Origin: Bacteriovoracaceae bacterium UBA6153 | GTDB taxonomy: Bacteria > Bdellovibrionota > Bacteriovoracia > Bacteriovoracales > Bacteriovoracaceae | Direction of reading: 5' to 3' | Length of the DNA stretch: 64,000 bases | NCBI GenBank assembly: GCA_002428265.1 | Contig: DIUR01000012.1 | Coordinates: forward strand, 62,001 to 126,000 | Shown here: one piece after another, positions 44,723-52,871 of the stretch | How positions within the stretch are numbered: position 1 is the stretch's first letter | How the letters are laid out: each line of letters opens with the position of its first letter | Notes under the pieces: generated by a model | What the model saw: the letters and a program-made list of their open reading frames with translations, nothing else | Database searches by the model: none | What the model was told of the DNA's origin: nothing | Program-made: the position numbers and the translations under genes

Positions 44723-45106
44723 TTAGTACTCTTGGTAGGATTTGACCTCAACGAGGCCGGATTTATATGTTGTATTGATCGTGTTTTTTCTTTTAAAACG
44801 CTCATCGTTGGTGACGTACACTGCGCGGGCCAGTCTTACGAACTCAGCACCAAAGTCTTTTGCTCGCTCAAGGTCTCTGATATCGTCTTCAATTTTCCAA
44901 AGCTCACTATTAACATCAATCATCTGATTTAAGTGATGATCAATATTTTCTAATTTTAATGAACTTAAAGTTTTTGAAAGAGTCTCTTCTTCTTTTTTTA
45001 CGTGGGCCAGCTTAGTAGGATCAGTAATATTTTGAGCTTTAATTTTTAGGATTGAGATTTTATCAACCAATTCACCTAAAGAAATTTCACAATTAATATT
45101 CATCAT
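44723..45106 (-). CDS. DUF6165-like protein
   Basis: A 127-residue helical protein beginning INCEISLGELVDKISILKIKAQNI and containing FVRLARAVYVTNDERFKRKNTIN, the pattern I associate with DUF6165 proteins, which are often near glycan or nucleotide-sugar genes. No signal peptide is present. The gene begins two bases after greB and is probably co-transcribed. Function unknown. Confidence 0.65.
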   Translation of the reverse strand: MMNINCEISLGELVDKISILKIKAQNITDPTKLAHVKKEEETLSKTLSSLKLENIDHHLNQMIDVNSELWKIEDDIRDLERAKDFGAEFVRLARAVYVTNDERFKRKNTINTTYKSGLVEVKSYQEY

Positions 45107-45108
45107 GC

Positions 45109-45597
45109 TTAAAAAATCTCAACGTAGACTATGTTAATAATCTCGTATGTTTTTGTACCTATGGGGATTCTGACCAAGATTGTATCACCAACTTCTTTGC
45201 CAATCAAAGAACTTCCTAAGGGTGAGCGCCAACTTAATTGATTTTTTTCCGTATTAATTTCGTCCACTCCTACGATAGAGATCGTTTTGGTTGAGCCGTC
45301 ATCTTCATCTTCTAACGTCACGGTTGCGCCAAACTGGACTTTTGAGCTTATAGACTTCGTCGGATCGACCACAATGGCCTTATCAATCCTGCCGGTTAAA
45401 AATCTGACTCTACGGTCAATTTCTCTAAGGCGCTTCTTGCCATAAATGTAGTCTGCATTCTCCGAGCGATCCCCATTTGAAGCGGCCCAGGCGACGGTTT
45501 TTGTCACTTCAGGTCGCTCTATCCTGGCCAGTTGATGGAGTTCATCCTGGAGCCTTTGAAAGCCCTTGGGTGTAATGTAGTTTTTTTCTTTCTCCAT
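45109..45597 (-). CDS. greB: transcription elongation factor GreB
   Basis: A 162-residue Gre factor that stimulates transcript cleavage by backtracked RNA polymerase. The N-terminal coiled coil starts NYITPKGFQRLQDELHQL, with the acidic tip NGDRSENADYIYGKKRLREID. The C-terminal FKBP-like domain ends with LIGKEVGDTILVRIP. The WAASNGDRSENADYIYGK form separates GreB from GreA. It is divergent from def. Confidence 0.93.
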   Translation of the reverse strand: MEKEKNYITPKGFQRLQDELHQLARIERPEVTKTVAWAASNGDRSENADYIYGKKRLREIDRRVRFLTGRIDKAIVVDPTKSISSKVQFGATVTLEDEDDGSTKTISIVGVDEINTEKNQLSWRSPLGSSLIGKEVGDTILVRIPIGTKTYEIINIVYVEIF

Positions 45598-45663
45598 GGG
45601 CCTTAAGCTTACTCTATTCTCTAAATTATGCTAAGAATTTAGTGACAGTTTTTAGGAGTCAAC

Positions 45664-46221
45664 ATGACAGCAAGAAAAGTAATTAGAATGGGGCACCCGA
45701 CATTAAGACTTACGGCAAAAAAAGTTCCGTTAGAAGAGCTTGGCACACCTGAGTTTAAACAACTTCTAGTCGACATGTATGACACGATGAAAGTTGAAGG
45801 CGGTATTGGTATCGCTGCTCCTCAAATTGATGTCTCTAAACAAGTTACAATTATTGAGCTGCCTGAAAACAATGATAGGTATGGCGACCTTGAAGGAACT
45901 CCTTTAATGACTATCATCAATCCTGAAATAAAATATCTGACTGAAGACAATCAAGGATTCTGGGAAGGATGTCTTTCTGTCCCGGGGTTACGCGGTTTTG
46001 TTGAGCGCCCGAAAAAAATTCAAGTCGACTATATCAATGAGCACGGCGAGAAAAAACAAATCATCGCTGAAGATTTTTTAGCGACCGTTTTCCAACACGA
46101 ACTTGATCACCTTTTTGGAAAGCTCTACATCGATCGCATTACTGACACGACAAAAATTACTTATAACGAAGAGTACTCACAGTTCGTTAATCCTCCCAAA
46201 GATTCTGAACTGGACGATTAG
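45664..46221 (+). CDS. def: peptide deformylase
   Basis: A 185-residue metalloenzyme that removes the N-formyl group from nascent proteins. The three motifs are GGIGIAAPQI, EGCLSVPGLRG and QHELDHLFGKLYIDR, with the metal ligands Cys and two His. The length is normal. A 3-base gap leads to trmO. Confidence 0.97.
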   Translation: MTARKVIRMGHPTLRLTAKKVPLEELGTPEFKQLLVDMYDTMKVEGGIGIAAPQIDVSKQVTIIELPENNDRYGDLEGTPLMTIINPEIKYLTEDNQGFWEGCLSVPGLRGFVERPKKIQVDYINEHGEKKQIIAEDFLATVFQHELDHLFGKLYIDRITDTTKITYNEEYSQFVNPPKDSELDD

Positions 46222-46224
46222 TTT

Positions 46225-46863
46225 GTGAAGCCCATTGGAATTATCCACTCTCCGTACAAGGAAAAGTTTTCAATTCCAAGGCAGCCTGGACTCACGACGA
46301 TTGAATCAACCATAGAGTTAATTCCCCCCTTTAACAGAGCTGAAGCTCTCATGGGACTCGAAAACTTCTCCCACCTATGGGTGATTTTTCAATTTCACGA
46401 AACGAATCCTACAGATGAAACATCCCTAACAGTAAGACCTCCAAGGCTTGGTGGAAATTTGAAACAAGGTGTTTTTGCAACACGCTCCCCTTTTAGACCA
46501 AATAATATTGGGCTTTCTCTGGTTAAAATAACCAAAATAGAAAATTATAAAATTACATTTATCGGTGGGGATTTTCTGGATCAGACTCCAGTCTATGATC
46601 TAAAGCCGTACTTAAAAGAAATTGAATCCATTCCTGATGCTCAATCGGGATGGACAAGCGCTGTAGACTCTAAAAAATTGGAAGTTCATTTTGAATGTGA
46701 TTGTGATGAAACCTTGAAGAAAAATATTACAGAAATTCTCTCTCTTGATCCCCGCCCTCGTTTTCACGAAGACGGTTATAAATCATATGGATCAAAGCTC
46801 TACGATGTCGATGTTCATTGGAAAGTAGAAAATAATACCGTCATAGTGACAGGTATTATTTAA
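46225..46863 (+). CDS. trmO: TrmO/TsaA family tRNA methyltransferase
   Basis: A 212-residue protein of the UPF0066/TsaA family, which in E. coli methylates N6 of t6A37 to m6t6A in tRNA-Thr. The start GIIHSPYKEKFSIPRQPGL, FSHLWVIFQFHE, GVFATRSPFRPNNIGLSLV and YDLKPYL match. It starts at GTG, directly after def. The same window encodes a Sua5/YrdC-type enzyme that would make the t6A precursor. Its 3' end overlaps the convergent small exported protein gene by four bases. Confidence 0.92.
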   Translation: MKPIGIIHSPYKEKFSIPRQPGLTTIESTIELIPPFNRAEALMGLENFSHLWVIFQFHETNPTDETSLTVRPPRLGGNLKQGVFATRSPFRPNNIGLSLVKITKIENYKITFIGGDFLDQTPVYDLKPYLKEIESIPDAQSGWTSAVDSKKLEVHFECDCDETLKKNITEILSLDPRPRFHEDGYKSYGSKLYDVDVHWKVENNTVIVTGII

Positions 46864-47117
46864 ATCGAGCACCCTGAATCTTTTTTACCTTGAAGACTGA
46901 AGCCTTGCCCCTGAGCGGCCTTCGCTTTTTTCTCAGCTTCAAGTTTTTTCAAAATATCTTCTTTTGAATCACATGGAACTTCAGCAGCTTTAGCTTTTTC
47001 ATTTTTTACGGCCTGGTCAATTCTCACACTCTCAGGAATAACGGCGCTTTTAGCCTTTGTTGTTTGAGAAAAAGCACTTGTAGAAAAAATTAAAGATAAA
47101 AGTAGTAGCGATTTCAT
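46860..47117 (-). CDS. small exported protein of unknown function
   Basis: An 85-residue protein. I start at the ATG ending at 47117 because GAGGAG lies five bases upstream; a start four codons earlier has no RBS. The signal peptide KSLLLLSLIFSTSAFS is followed by a short Lys/Ala-rich helical mature part with two cysteines (PCDSKED and the terminal SGCSI). No family is recognised. It lies one base after the SDR gene and is likely co-transcribed. Confidence 0.65.
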   Translation of the reverse strand: MKSLLLLSLIFSTSAFSQTTKAKSAVIPESVRIDQAVKNEKAKAAEVPCDSKEDILKKLEAEKKAKAAQGQGFSLQGKKDSGCSI

Positions 47118-47118
47118 A

Positions 47119-47865
47119 TTACTCCTCACTGTAGTTTAAAAATTTTAAGTTCATAAGTAGTCTGTATAAGCTTCTTGGCATTTTATCCAGGATTGAAACC
47201 ACCAGCTTCATTCTAAATGGAAATACATAAAGAACTTTTTTCTTCTCGATGGCACGCTTGATCAGTCTTGCTGCTTTATCCGCGCTCATAAGAAAAGGCA
47301 TCTTGTGATTATTTTTTTGAGTTAATGGCGTATCGATAAAACCTGGAGCGATCGCAGAGACACTGATTCCAAATCTTTTTAAATCCAGCGAATAAGACTC
47401 ACATAATTTTAAGACTGCTGCCTTTGAAGCACTATAAGCGCCGGCACCTGGAAGCCCCATGAAACCGGCCACAGAAGCCGTCGCGACAAGGTGCCCTTTT
47501 TTTCGAGGAAGCATAATCTCTAGGGCAATATCAAAAGTATTTAAAACACCTTTAACGTTGATATCGATAATTTCATTAGCGACAGAAAACTGCGGAGTCT
47601 TTGACTTGGCCCCAACCGATCTCCCGGCATTAGCAAAGACCAAATCCAGCTCCACGGGAGCAAAATCATGGATGGCCTTATGAAGCTCTTCGCGATTAGT
47701 GACGTCGACTTCGTAACAATGAAGCTGCTTATATTTGTTTCTAATTTCGCTTGGAAATTTACTCAAATTCCTTGCACAGATCCCTACACGGTGACCTTCC
47801 TCAAGGTAGAGTTTCGCCACGGCCAAACCAATTCCAGTTGTTCCACCAGTTATAAAAATATTCAC
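47119..47865 (-). CDS. short-chain dehydrogenase/reductase
   Basis: A 248-residue SDR with the cofactor motif GGTTGIGLAVAKLY, FANAGRSVG, the catalytic Ser in TASVAGFMGLPG and YSASKAAVLKL. The ARNLSK after beta-2 suggests NADP preference. A C-terminal hydrophobic helix region (VLYVFPFRMKLVVSILDKM) is common in membrane-associated SDRs of the DltE/YqjQ kind. Substrate unknown. Confidence 0.88.
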   Translation of the reverse strand: MNIFITGGTTGIGLAVAKLYLEEGHRVGICARNLSKFPSEIRNKYKQLHCYEVDVTNREELHKAIHDFAPVELDLVFANAGRSVGAKSKTPQFSVANEIIDINVKGVLNTFDIALEIMLPRKKGHLVATASVAGFMGLPGAGAYSASKAAVLKLCESYSLDLKRFGISVSAIAPGFIDTPLTQKNNHKMPFLMSADKAARLIKRAIEKKKVLYVFPFRMKLVVSILDKMPRSLYRLLMNLKFLNYSEE

Positions 47866-47985
47866 AGGACTCCCAAGCTTACTTAAGCTGTTATTTTTGT
47901 ACTAATAGTCTAGGCCGAATCCCTAGCTGGTACAATCTTTAAGCAATGCAAAAATATTTTTTTGGGGTCTTATCTTAATTTTATC

Positions 47986-48014
47986 TTGACGGAAAACCTC
48001 TGAATCCTTATATT
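47986..48014 (+). promoter_or_regulatory. sigma-70 promoter of tRNA-Asp
   Basis: TTGACG (47986-47991) and TATATT (48009-48014) are separated by exactly 17 bases. They sit about 21 bases before the tRNA 5' end, allowing a short 5' leader. Confidence 0.75.
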
Positions 48015-48034
48015 TTAGCTTCTTTAAGATAGTT

Positions 48035-48111
48035 GGGGGCGTAGTTAAGTTGGTTATAACGTCTGCCTGTCACGCAGAAGGCCGAGGGTTCGAGTCCCTT
48101 CGCTCCCGCCA
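48035..48111 (+). tRNA. tRNA-Asp (anticodon GTC)
   Basis: A complete 77-base cloverleaf with encoded CCA. The acceptor arms GGGGGCG (48035-48041) and CGCTCCC (48101-48107) pair with one G-U. The anticodon stem-loop TCTGC-CTGTCAC-GCAGA gives GTC (Asp). The T arm is GAGGG-TTCGAGT-CCCTT, with discriminator G48108. Its 3' end is the left copy of a 27-bp direct repeat whose other copy is at 54781, so the gene is the integration site of a genomic island and was kept intact by it. Confidence 0.98.
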
Positions 48112-48128
48112 TCTTAAAAGAACATTCA
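48102..48128 (+). repeat. attL: tRNA-Asp 3' end, left direct repeat
   Basis: These 27 bases cover the last 10 bases of the tRNA (GCTCCCGCCA) plus 17 bases of flank. They are identical to 54781-54807. This is the usual footprint of tyrosine-recombinase integration into a tRNA gene. Confidence 0.9.
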
Positions 48129-48145
48129 AATGTAAAATAAAAAAA

Positions 48146-48169
48146 GCCTCGATTAATTCGAGGCTTTTT
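48146..48169 (+). terminator. terminator after tRNA-Asp
   Basis: GCCTCGA (48146-48152), loop TTAAT, TCGAGGC (48158-48164), then five T, preceded by an A-run. A close copy with the same stem lies beyond the right att site at 54823-54841, so similarity between the island ends extends past the 27-bp repeat. Confidence 0.88.
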
Positions 48170-48341
48170 CGTTTTAAATCACTAGATTGTTAATTTTATA
48201 TTTTTAATCAGTTGAAGAACTCCAAAAGCAGGCGTCAGTTTTGTCATCAAAATACACCGTATTGAAAAATTTCTCATTTTCCTTATGTATGTCAAAGTCT
48301 TATCCTTAAAATTACAATTTAATCAACAAATAGAGCTCAAT

Positions 48342-48923
48342 ATGAAAATGGAAGATTATTTAAAAGAAGTTGAATTTGCAATCATCCCAATTCTTAAAGC
48401 AATTTGGCATGAAGATGCAGAACTACAATTTGCTCAAACCAGGTACAGAGAACTAATTAAAAAGGTAATAGAACAAGATAAAACAACTCAGATGCTAGGC
48501 AAGAATATGTTTGCTTCCAAAGATATTAAAGCTCTCGATCTAGCTGGCAATGAAAACAAAACCTTGAAGCAAAGAATAGCAACTAGACACTTTGCCATTG
48601 CAGCGCTTTCTGGAGCATTACTTCAATTTGCAAAACAAGGAATTAGCATCGTTCATTCCGGTCTGGACAATTGCCCAAGCGGCCCCTTCATAGGTTCACA
48701 ACCCCTGAAAGAGATACTATGGAATGCAAGAAATCAATCCTTTCACTGGGAGGAAAAGAAGCTCAATCCTAAAGTTAAGAATTGTTTTAGAAATCTTTCT
48801 ATTGAATTCGGTTTTACAAGTTTTGGAATGTTTCATTCTTCGAACATGGCTTATTCAGTAATTAAACTTTTAGGATGGAAAACATCTGAAGACTTTAAAG
48901 CTATAATGCTTTGTCTTCGCTAA
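48342..48923 (+). CDS. island protein with HEPN-type RNxxxH motif
   Basis: A 193-residue helical protein. I start at the ATG at 48342 (MKMEDYLKEVEF), which has AGAG about seven bases upstream; a start 19 codons earlier has none. The segment LKEILWNARNQSFHWEEKK carries R-N-Q-S-F-H (Arg130, Asn131, His135), the RNxxxH signature of HEPN RNase domains found in toxins and abortive-infection effectors. A helix pair (HFAIAALSGALLQFAKQGI) precedes it. The family is not recognised beyond this motif. First gene inside the island; no obvious antitoxin partner follows it. Confidence 0.6.
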   Translation: MKMEDYLKEVEFAIIPILKAIWHEDAELQFAQTRYRELIKKVIEQDKTTQMLGKNMFASKDIKALDLAGNENKTLKQRIATRHFAIAALSGALLQFAKQGISIVHSGLDNCPSGPFIGSQPLKEILWNARNQSFHWEEKKLNPKVKNCFRNLSIEFGFTSFGMFHSSNMAYSVIKLLGWKTSEDFKAIMLCLR

Positions 48924-49135
48924 AGAAAAGTTTATAAGAAATAAGTTCCTAGCTGTGCCAGAGACAGAAAAACTTGAGCCTAATAGCAGCAATAATAAAA
49001 TATGGATTATTACAACATTATTCTTCTTTCATATTTTGAACTTCGGTATGATATCTGGCACATCCCCCAAGCTCTTTCACTTTCTCCAGTATCTATATTC
49101 CTAAGATAATCATAAAAAATTGAATAATTAACTAA

Positions 49136-50206
49136 TTACTCATGAGCTCTGGTTTGATTAAGACAAATGTTAATTTTTTGACCTAACCATAAAATAGCTT
49201 GTGTTGTAGCTACTATCATTTCGTGTACCTGGAAATTGTCAGGAACAATTTCATTGTTATCATTATCGCAAAAATAAAGCTTTGCTTCATGAGAAACTTT
49301 ATTCCTAGTCCTGTATAAATAAATCACTTTGAGATAAGTAACTTCATCGGGGAATCTCTCACCAAAAACCAATTGGGGAATTAAATTCAATCTTTTTTCT
49401 ACAATGCTTTTTGATCTATTCTTCTCAATATCATTAATACTACTATATTGATCTTCATTTAAAACATCGAGTAAACGATCAGCTTGTACTTCAAAAGCAG
49501 TTGCGGCAAGAAAAATAGCTTCTCTTAGTCTTTCTGATCTAACAAAAGAAAAACTATCTGCGAGCAACAGCTTAACTACATCCGGCGCACCTCTTAACAA
49601 ACTTGAACAAACTTGATCAAATGAAATACTTCCAGATTCAGGAGCAGCAAATTCACCAGAGCGACAATTTGAATTGAAAAACCCTTTGGGTGTAGAGAAA
49701 ATATTCAAGGCATTTCCTGTTAATTGATCAAAATAAGTTTCAGTATGAGGAACATTAATTATAGATCTATTCTCTTCTGGCATATAAATAATAGGTATTA
49801 AATGTACAAAAGGGGAAAGCGACTCAGCCCTACAATGCTCTAAAAAATAGTTTAATTGTCTAATAGAGGTAAGTAATTTTTCATCACGAAATTTTTGACT
49901 TGTTAATTCAGCTTCAGAATCTACATTAAAAAACAATTGCAAAGTTACTCGATCAAAAATTTTCGGCTTAAATTCGAAGCCAGGATCATTATCAAACTTA
50001 TCTACAGCTTTTATATTAATTACCATACTTGAGAGTATTTCATCTGTTGGATCAGGAAATAGAGGCTCATCCATACTTCTTGGAATAATAGAAATTATCA
50101 TATCCATGCTAGTAAGTTTGATATTTATACCATTTTTTTCCCAGTCACTAGCTCGCGGTAAAAAATAATCTAGATAAATCTGGTATTGCGCTATTACCTT
50201 AATCAT
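49136..50206 (-). CDS. island protein with C-terminal HEPN-like domain
   Basis: A 356-residue protein. The N-terminal 200 residues are mixed alpha/beta with no recognised domain. The C-terminal part is helical (LREAIFLAATAFEVQADRLL near residue 227) and contains YLYRTRNKVSHEAKL with R-N-K-V-S-H (Arg301, Asn302, His306). This matches the RNxxxH HEPN RNase motif, placed after a long first helix as in Abi-type HEPN proteins. No signal peptide. It is the only long minus-strand gene in the left half of the island. RNase activity is inferred from the motif only. Confidence 0.65.
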   Translation of the reverse strand: MIKVIAQYQIYLDYFLPRASDWEKNGINIKLTSMDMIISIIPRSMDEPLFPDPTDEILSSMVINIKAVDKFDNDPGFEFKPKIFDRVTLQLFFNVDSEAELTSQKFRDEKLLTSIRQLNYFLEHCRAESLSPFVHLIPIIYMPEENRSIINVPHTETYFDQLTGNALNIFSTPKGFFNSNCRSGEFAAPESGSISFDQVCSSLLRGAPDVVKLLLADSFSFVRSERLREAIFLAATAFEVQADRLLDVLNEDQYSSINDIEKNRSKSIVEKRLNLIPQLVFGERFPDEVTYLKVIYLYRTRNKVSHEAKLYFCDNDNNEIVPDNFQVHEMIVATTQAILWLGQKINICLNQTRAHE

Positions 50207-50727
50207 AATTTAATAATTGAAATTGAAAGATTAAATGTCAAGATTTAGAAAAAGCTAAAGTCTCTTCATCAATATTATCAGAAGCTGTAACTGTATCTTC
50301 ACTTAAATGCATTAACTCGCTCACAATGTATTTTTATTACAAGATTGGTATACTGCTGCTTCAAATATAAAGTCATTACACAGAGTCTCAAGGTGAATTG
50401 AAATTGATTAGATTTGTCCGAAGTCACATCTCCTCTCTTTTAGATTAAGCATGACTAGGAAACGTATCTCGCACTCAAGGTTTTTTATCATCTTATTAAG
50501 AAATTAACATCGAATTAGTGAATAGTAATAAGTCTTTTTAAGCACTTATAGCTATATCCATAATATTAGATTCATTGTTCAAGTTATTCGTTGAAGAATT
50601 CGAGAAGCACATAGGTAGCTTGAGTTGAGATGACATTAATAGTGATAATATAGAAAACCAATATATGAATACTCATCCTAGTTTCTTACTTTAACTAAAA
50701 TATTTTTAATAAATTTTCAGGACAGAA
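50207..50727. other. A+T-rich island spacer, possible 28-codon leader ORF
   Basis: This 520-base gap separates the divergent HEPN-like and LRAT genes and probably holds their promoters, none of which I can fix with confidence. On the minus strand a frame from a GTG at 50324 to TGA at 50238 encodes 28 residues (start VSELMHLSEDTVTASDN, end LAFSKS), directly upstream of the HEPN-like gene. It has no clear RBS and may be a relic or a small partner. Confidence 0.25.
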
Positions 50728-51804
50728 GTGATGATAGAAAAAGAAGACCTTAATTTTATACTGAGGGTTTTCTCAGAACTACTATTTACATCAATTGAAA
50801 AGATTAAATATGATAAAAACCAATCTAGTATTGGCCTCCTTGATGGCTGGATAGAATCTAAAAAGATTGAAAAACAAGAAACTGTCTGTCTCACACTTTC
50901 CGTTACACAGGATTTTTTTCAAAGGATTTCGGAAAATTCAGAAAATTCAATTTCCAAAAATATTTCAGAAGTTATCACCAGGCTTATCCAAGCAGAAGGT
51001 TATTTGCTTCATGTAAAGGATTATTTTTCTCAAGCTCGCATAAAAGAAATGATGGATTGGGATGAAACATATCCAACATCAACTGGTTTTGAATTTATAA
51101 TTTTCTTACTTCAGGAGATACTTTCAGACAAGCCATCATATCTTAACCATTTTTGGTATAACCCCGGCGCTACAAAATGTAGATTTGAAAAAATCAAAGA
51201 AAAAAATAGCTTTTATTTAAATATCTATTTTGATTCAAATATTTTTTCTGAATGCTTAGTTTATTTTAAAATTATAAAATCTCCTGGAGATTGTATCTGG
51301 TATAAAAGAAAGGGAGCCGCTATATTTCCACTCAATCGAATTTACAAACACCACTTAATAAAATTTACAAATTGGCTCTACATAGAACACGATGCCTCAG
51401 GCCACATAAGGCTTACAACCAAAATAGAAGATACTGACTCACGACCTCTAATTCCAGTAGAATCATCAGTAAGTTCCGGCATAGAAGTAAGAAGTATTTT
51501 TCTTAGAGCGATATCGAGATACAAGTATAGAAATGAAAATCCCTATCTGGTATTTAGAAATAATTGCGAACATTTTAGTACATATTGTTTTTATCAATCT
51601 CCGCGCTCAAGACAGGTTAGGTTTATTGCTTTCATTATCTTGGCATTAGCCTTAGCTTTCCCTTGCTCTTTAATAATCATTTTCCCTTTATTGATATTTA
51701 TAGAAATAGCTATACTTAACTATGTTACTAATAAATATGATGTTGAAAATTTATATGATGCTGCCTACAAATGGTACTACAGCTGGTATCGTTTCCCAAA
51801 ATAA
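50728..51804 (+). CDS. LRAT-domain (NlpC/P60 superfamily) membrane protein
   Basis: A 358-residue protein. The N-terminal 185 residues are of unknown type. Residues about 188-296 form a lecithin:retinol acyltransferase-like domain: GAAIFPLNRIYKHHLIKF with His207/208, LYIEHDASGH with His220, and VFRNNCEHFSTYC with the nucleophile Cys279 in the hallmark NCEHF. SPRSRQV directly after it is usual in bacterial members. One or two membrane helices follow (298-330: FIAFIILALALAFPCSLIIIF...), then a short aromatic tail. Known LRAT enzymes are thiol acyltransferases or phospholipases acting at membranes, so a membrane-lipid-attacking effector is plausible but unproven. Only very low-complexity sequence surrounds it. 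Confidence 0.82.
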   Translation: MMIEKEDLNFILRVFSELLFTSIEKIKYDKNQSSIGLLDGWIESKKIEKQETVCLTLSVTQDFFQRISENSENSISKNISEVITRLIQAEGYLLHVKDYFSQARIKEMMDWDETYPTSTGFEFIIFLLQEILSDKPSYLNHFWYNPGATKCRFEKIKEKNSFYLNIYFDSNIFSECLVYFKIIKSPGDCIWYKRKGAAIFPLNRIYKHHLIKFTNWLYIEHDASGHIRLTTKIEDTDSRPLIPVESSVSSGIEVRSIFLRAISRYKYRNENPYLVFRNNCEHFSTYCFYQSPRSRQVRFIAFIILALALAFPCSLIIIFPLLIFIEIAILNYVTNKYDVENLYDAAYKWYYSWYRFPK

Positions 51805-51981
51805 GTGCTCAAAAATAAGTGCTCAAAAATAACAAGAGTCTGACTAAAATTTTTATTTAACATAATTGCTCAATACTCTCCAATTATTAATGATAAATCG
51901 TGTTTGTTGCTTTCCGCTCCCATCATCTTAATAAGCTCCTAGCTCTTTTCAACATGCCAGTGCAACTCTAAATTTTGCTAA

Positions 51982-52350
51982 TTAATCGTTCAACATTTTA
52001 TATATACCAACACCTACAATCGCTGCAACGAGAGCTGCTCCTCCCGTCAATACAATCGTTCCAACGGCCATCCCGCCACCTCCGCCAGCGACAGCTCCTC
52101 CTCCAAACCAAGCAATAGTTGCTGAAGTTGAAGATGCTCCTGATAATGTTGCTATTGCTGTACCAGTAGATGCTGTGCCAAGTGCTGAAACAGCGCTTAC
52201 TGCACCTCCGGCTGCGGCCGCTCCACCAACTGCTCCACCTGCAACACTTTTTATTACTTTCTTATTATCGTTATTCTCCACTAAACCTCCTAGGTCGTTT
52301 AAACCATACAAGAATATATCAGTGGAATTAATATTATTAAACGCGTGCAA
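51982..52350 (-). CDS. glycine-zipper membrane protein
   Basis: A short protein (122 residues from the TTG ending at 52350) whose last 85 residues are Gly/Ala/Ser/Thr-rich hydrophobic segments (KSVAGGAVGGAAAAGGAVSA; WFGGGAVAGGGGGMAVGTIV; AALVAAIVGVGIYKML). These glycine zippers can pack into membrane helices, as in pore-forming or holin-like proteins. The open frame runs a further 16 codons upstream (KLKLPKVLETL is readable) with no standard start, so the gene may be N-terminally truncated. It lies next to the LRAT gene on the opposite strand. Function not recognised. Confidence 0.55.
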   Translation of the reverse strand: MHAFNNINSTDIFLYGLNDLGGLVENNDNKKVIKSVAGGAVGGAAAAGGAVSAVSALGTASTGTAIATLSGASSTSATIAWFGGGAVAGGGGGMAVGTIVLTGGAALVAAIVGVGIYKMLND

Positions 52351-52462
52351 TGTTTCTAAGACTTTAGGTAATTTTAACTTTGAAAATGCTCTATTTCATG
52401 CCCATTTCTTAGGGCTTTTATTATCTAACAAAGGCTTAGGAATTGAACATTTCTTGAGCTGA

Positions 52463-52768
52463 ATTGAAATCAGAAATTATTTTATCTCTGTAATTCAAAA
52501 AGAATCTGAAAGTAATAATAGTTCCAGCACACTTTTCTTGTTATTCTGCGACCAGAAAAGTGTGTTGGAGCATAAACTAGGAGGCCAGGCTGAGGTCATT
52601 AGAGTGCTCTGTGAGAGTATTGGAATATCCTCTATTTGCTTTCATTCACTAAGAGCATGCTTTGCAATACAATTATTTAAAAATGGTGTTGGACTCAATG
52701 TGGTCCAAGTAATAGGTGGTTGGCGAGACACTGTAACAATGCAGCACTACAACCGATTGTCGGGATAG
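52463..52768 (+). pseudogene. tyrosine recombinase (integrase), C-terminal remnant
   Basis: A frame without a normal start is open from 52463 to TAG at 52768. It encodes the end of a phage-type integrase: GGQAEVIRVLCESIGI, then the box II pattern FHSLRACFAIQLFKNGVGL with His-x2-Arg, VVQVIGGWRD, and TMQHYNRLSG with the catalytic Tyr. The catalytic box I arginine and the DNA-binding domain are missing, so about three quarters of the gene is lost. It is the probable integrase of this island, now broken. A near-perfect inverted repeat lies inside the remaining frame. Confidence 0.85.
52524..52568. repeat. 14-bp inverted repeat inside the integrase relic
   Basis: CCAGCACACTTTTC (52524-52537) and GAAAAGTGTGTTGG (52555-52568) pair over 14 positions with a single G-T mismatch around a 17-base loop. 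It could be a terminator-like hairpin, a recombinase arm site, or the scar of the event that truncated the integrase. Confidence 0.5.
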
Positions 52769-52871
52769 AGAGAAGAGGTGGTACTTCTACACTGAATTTT
52801 CTTCCGCTAAACCACTAATCTGAGCAACTTAAAGACTTTATTAATTTCATTTAAAAAGTTAACCTTTAGTA

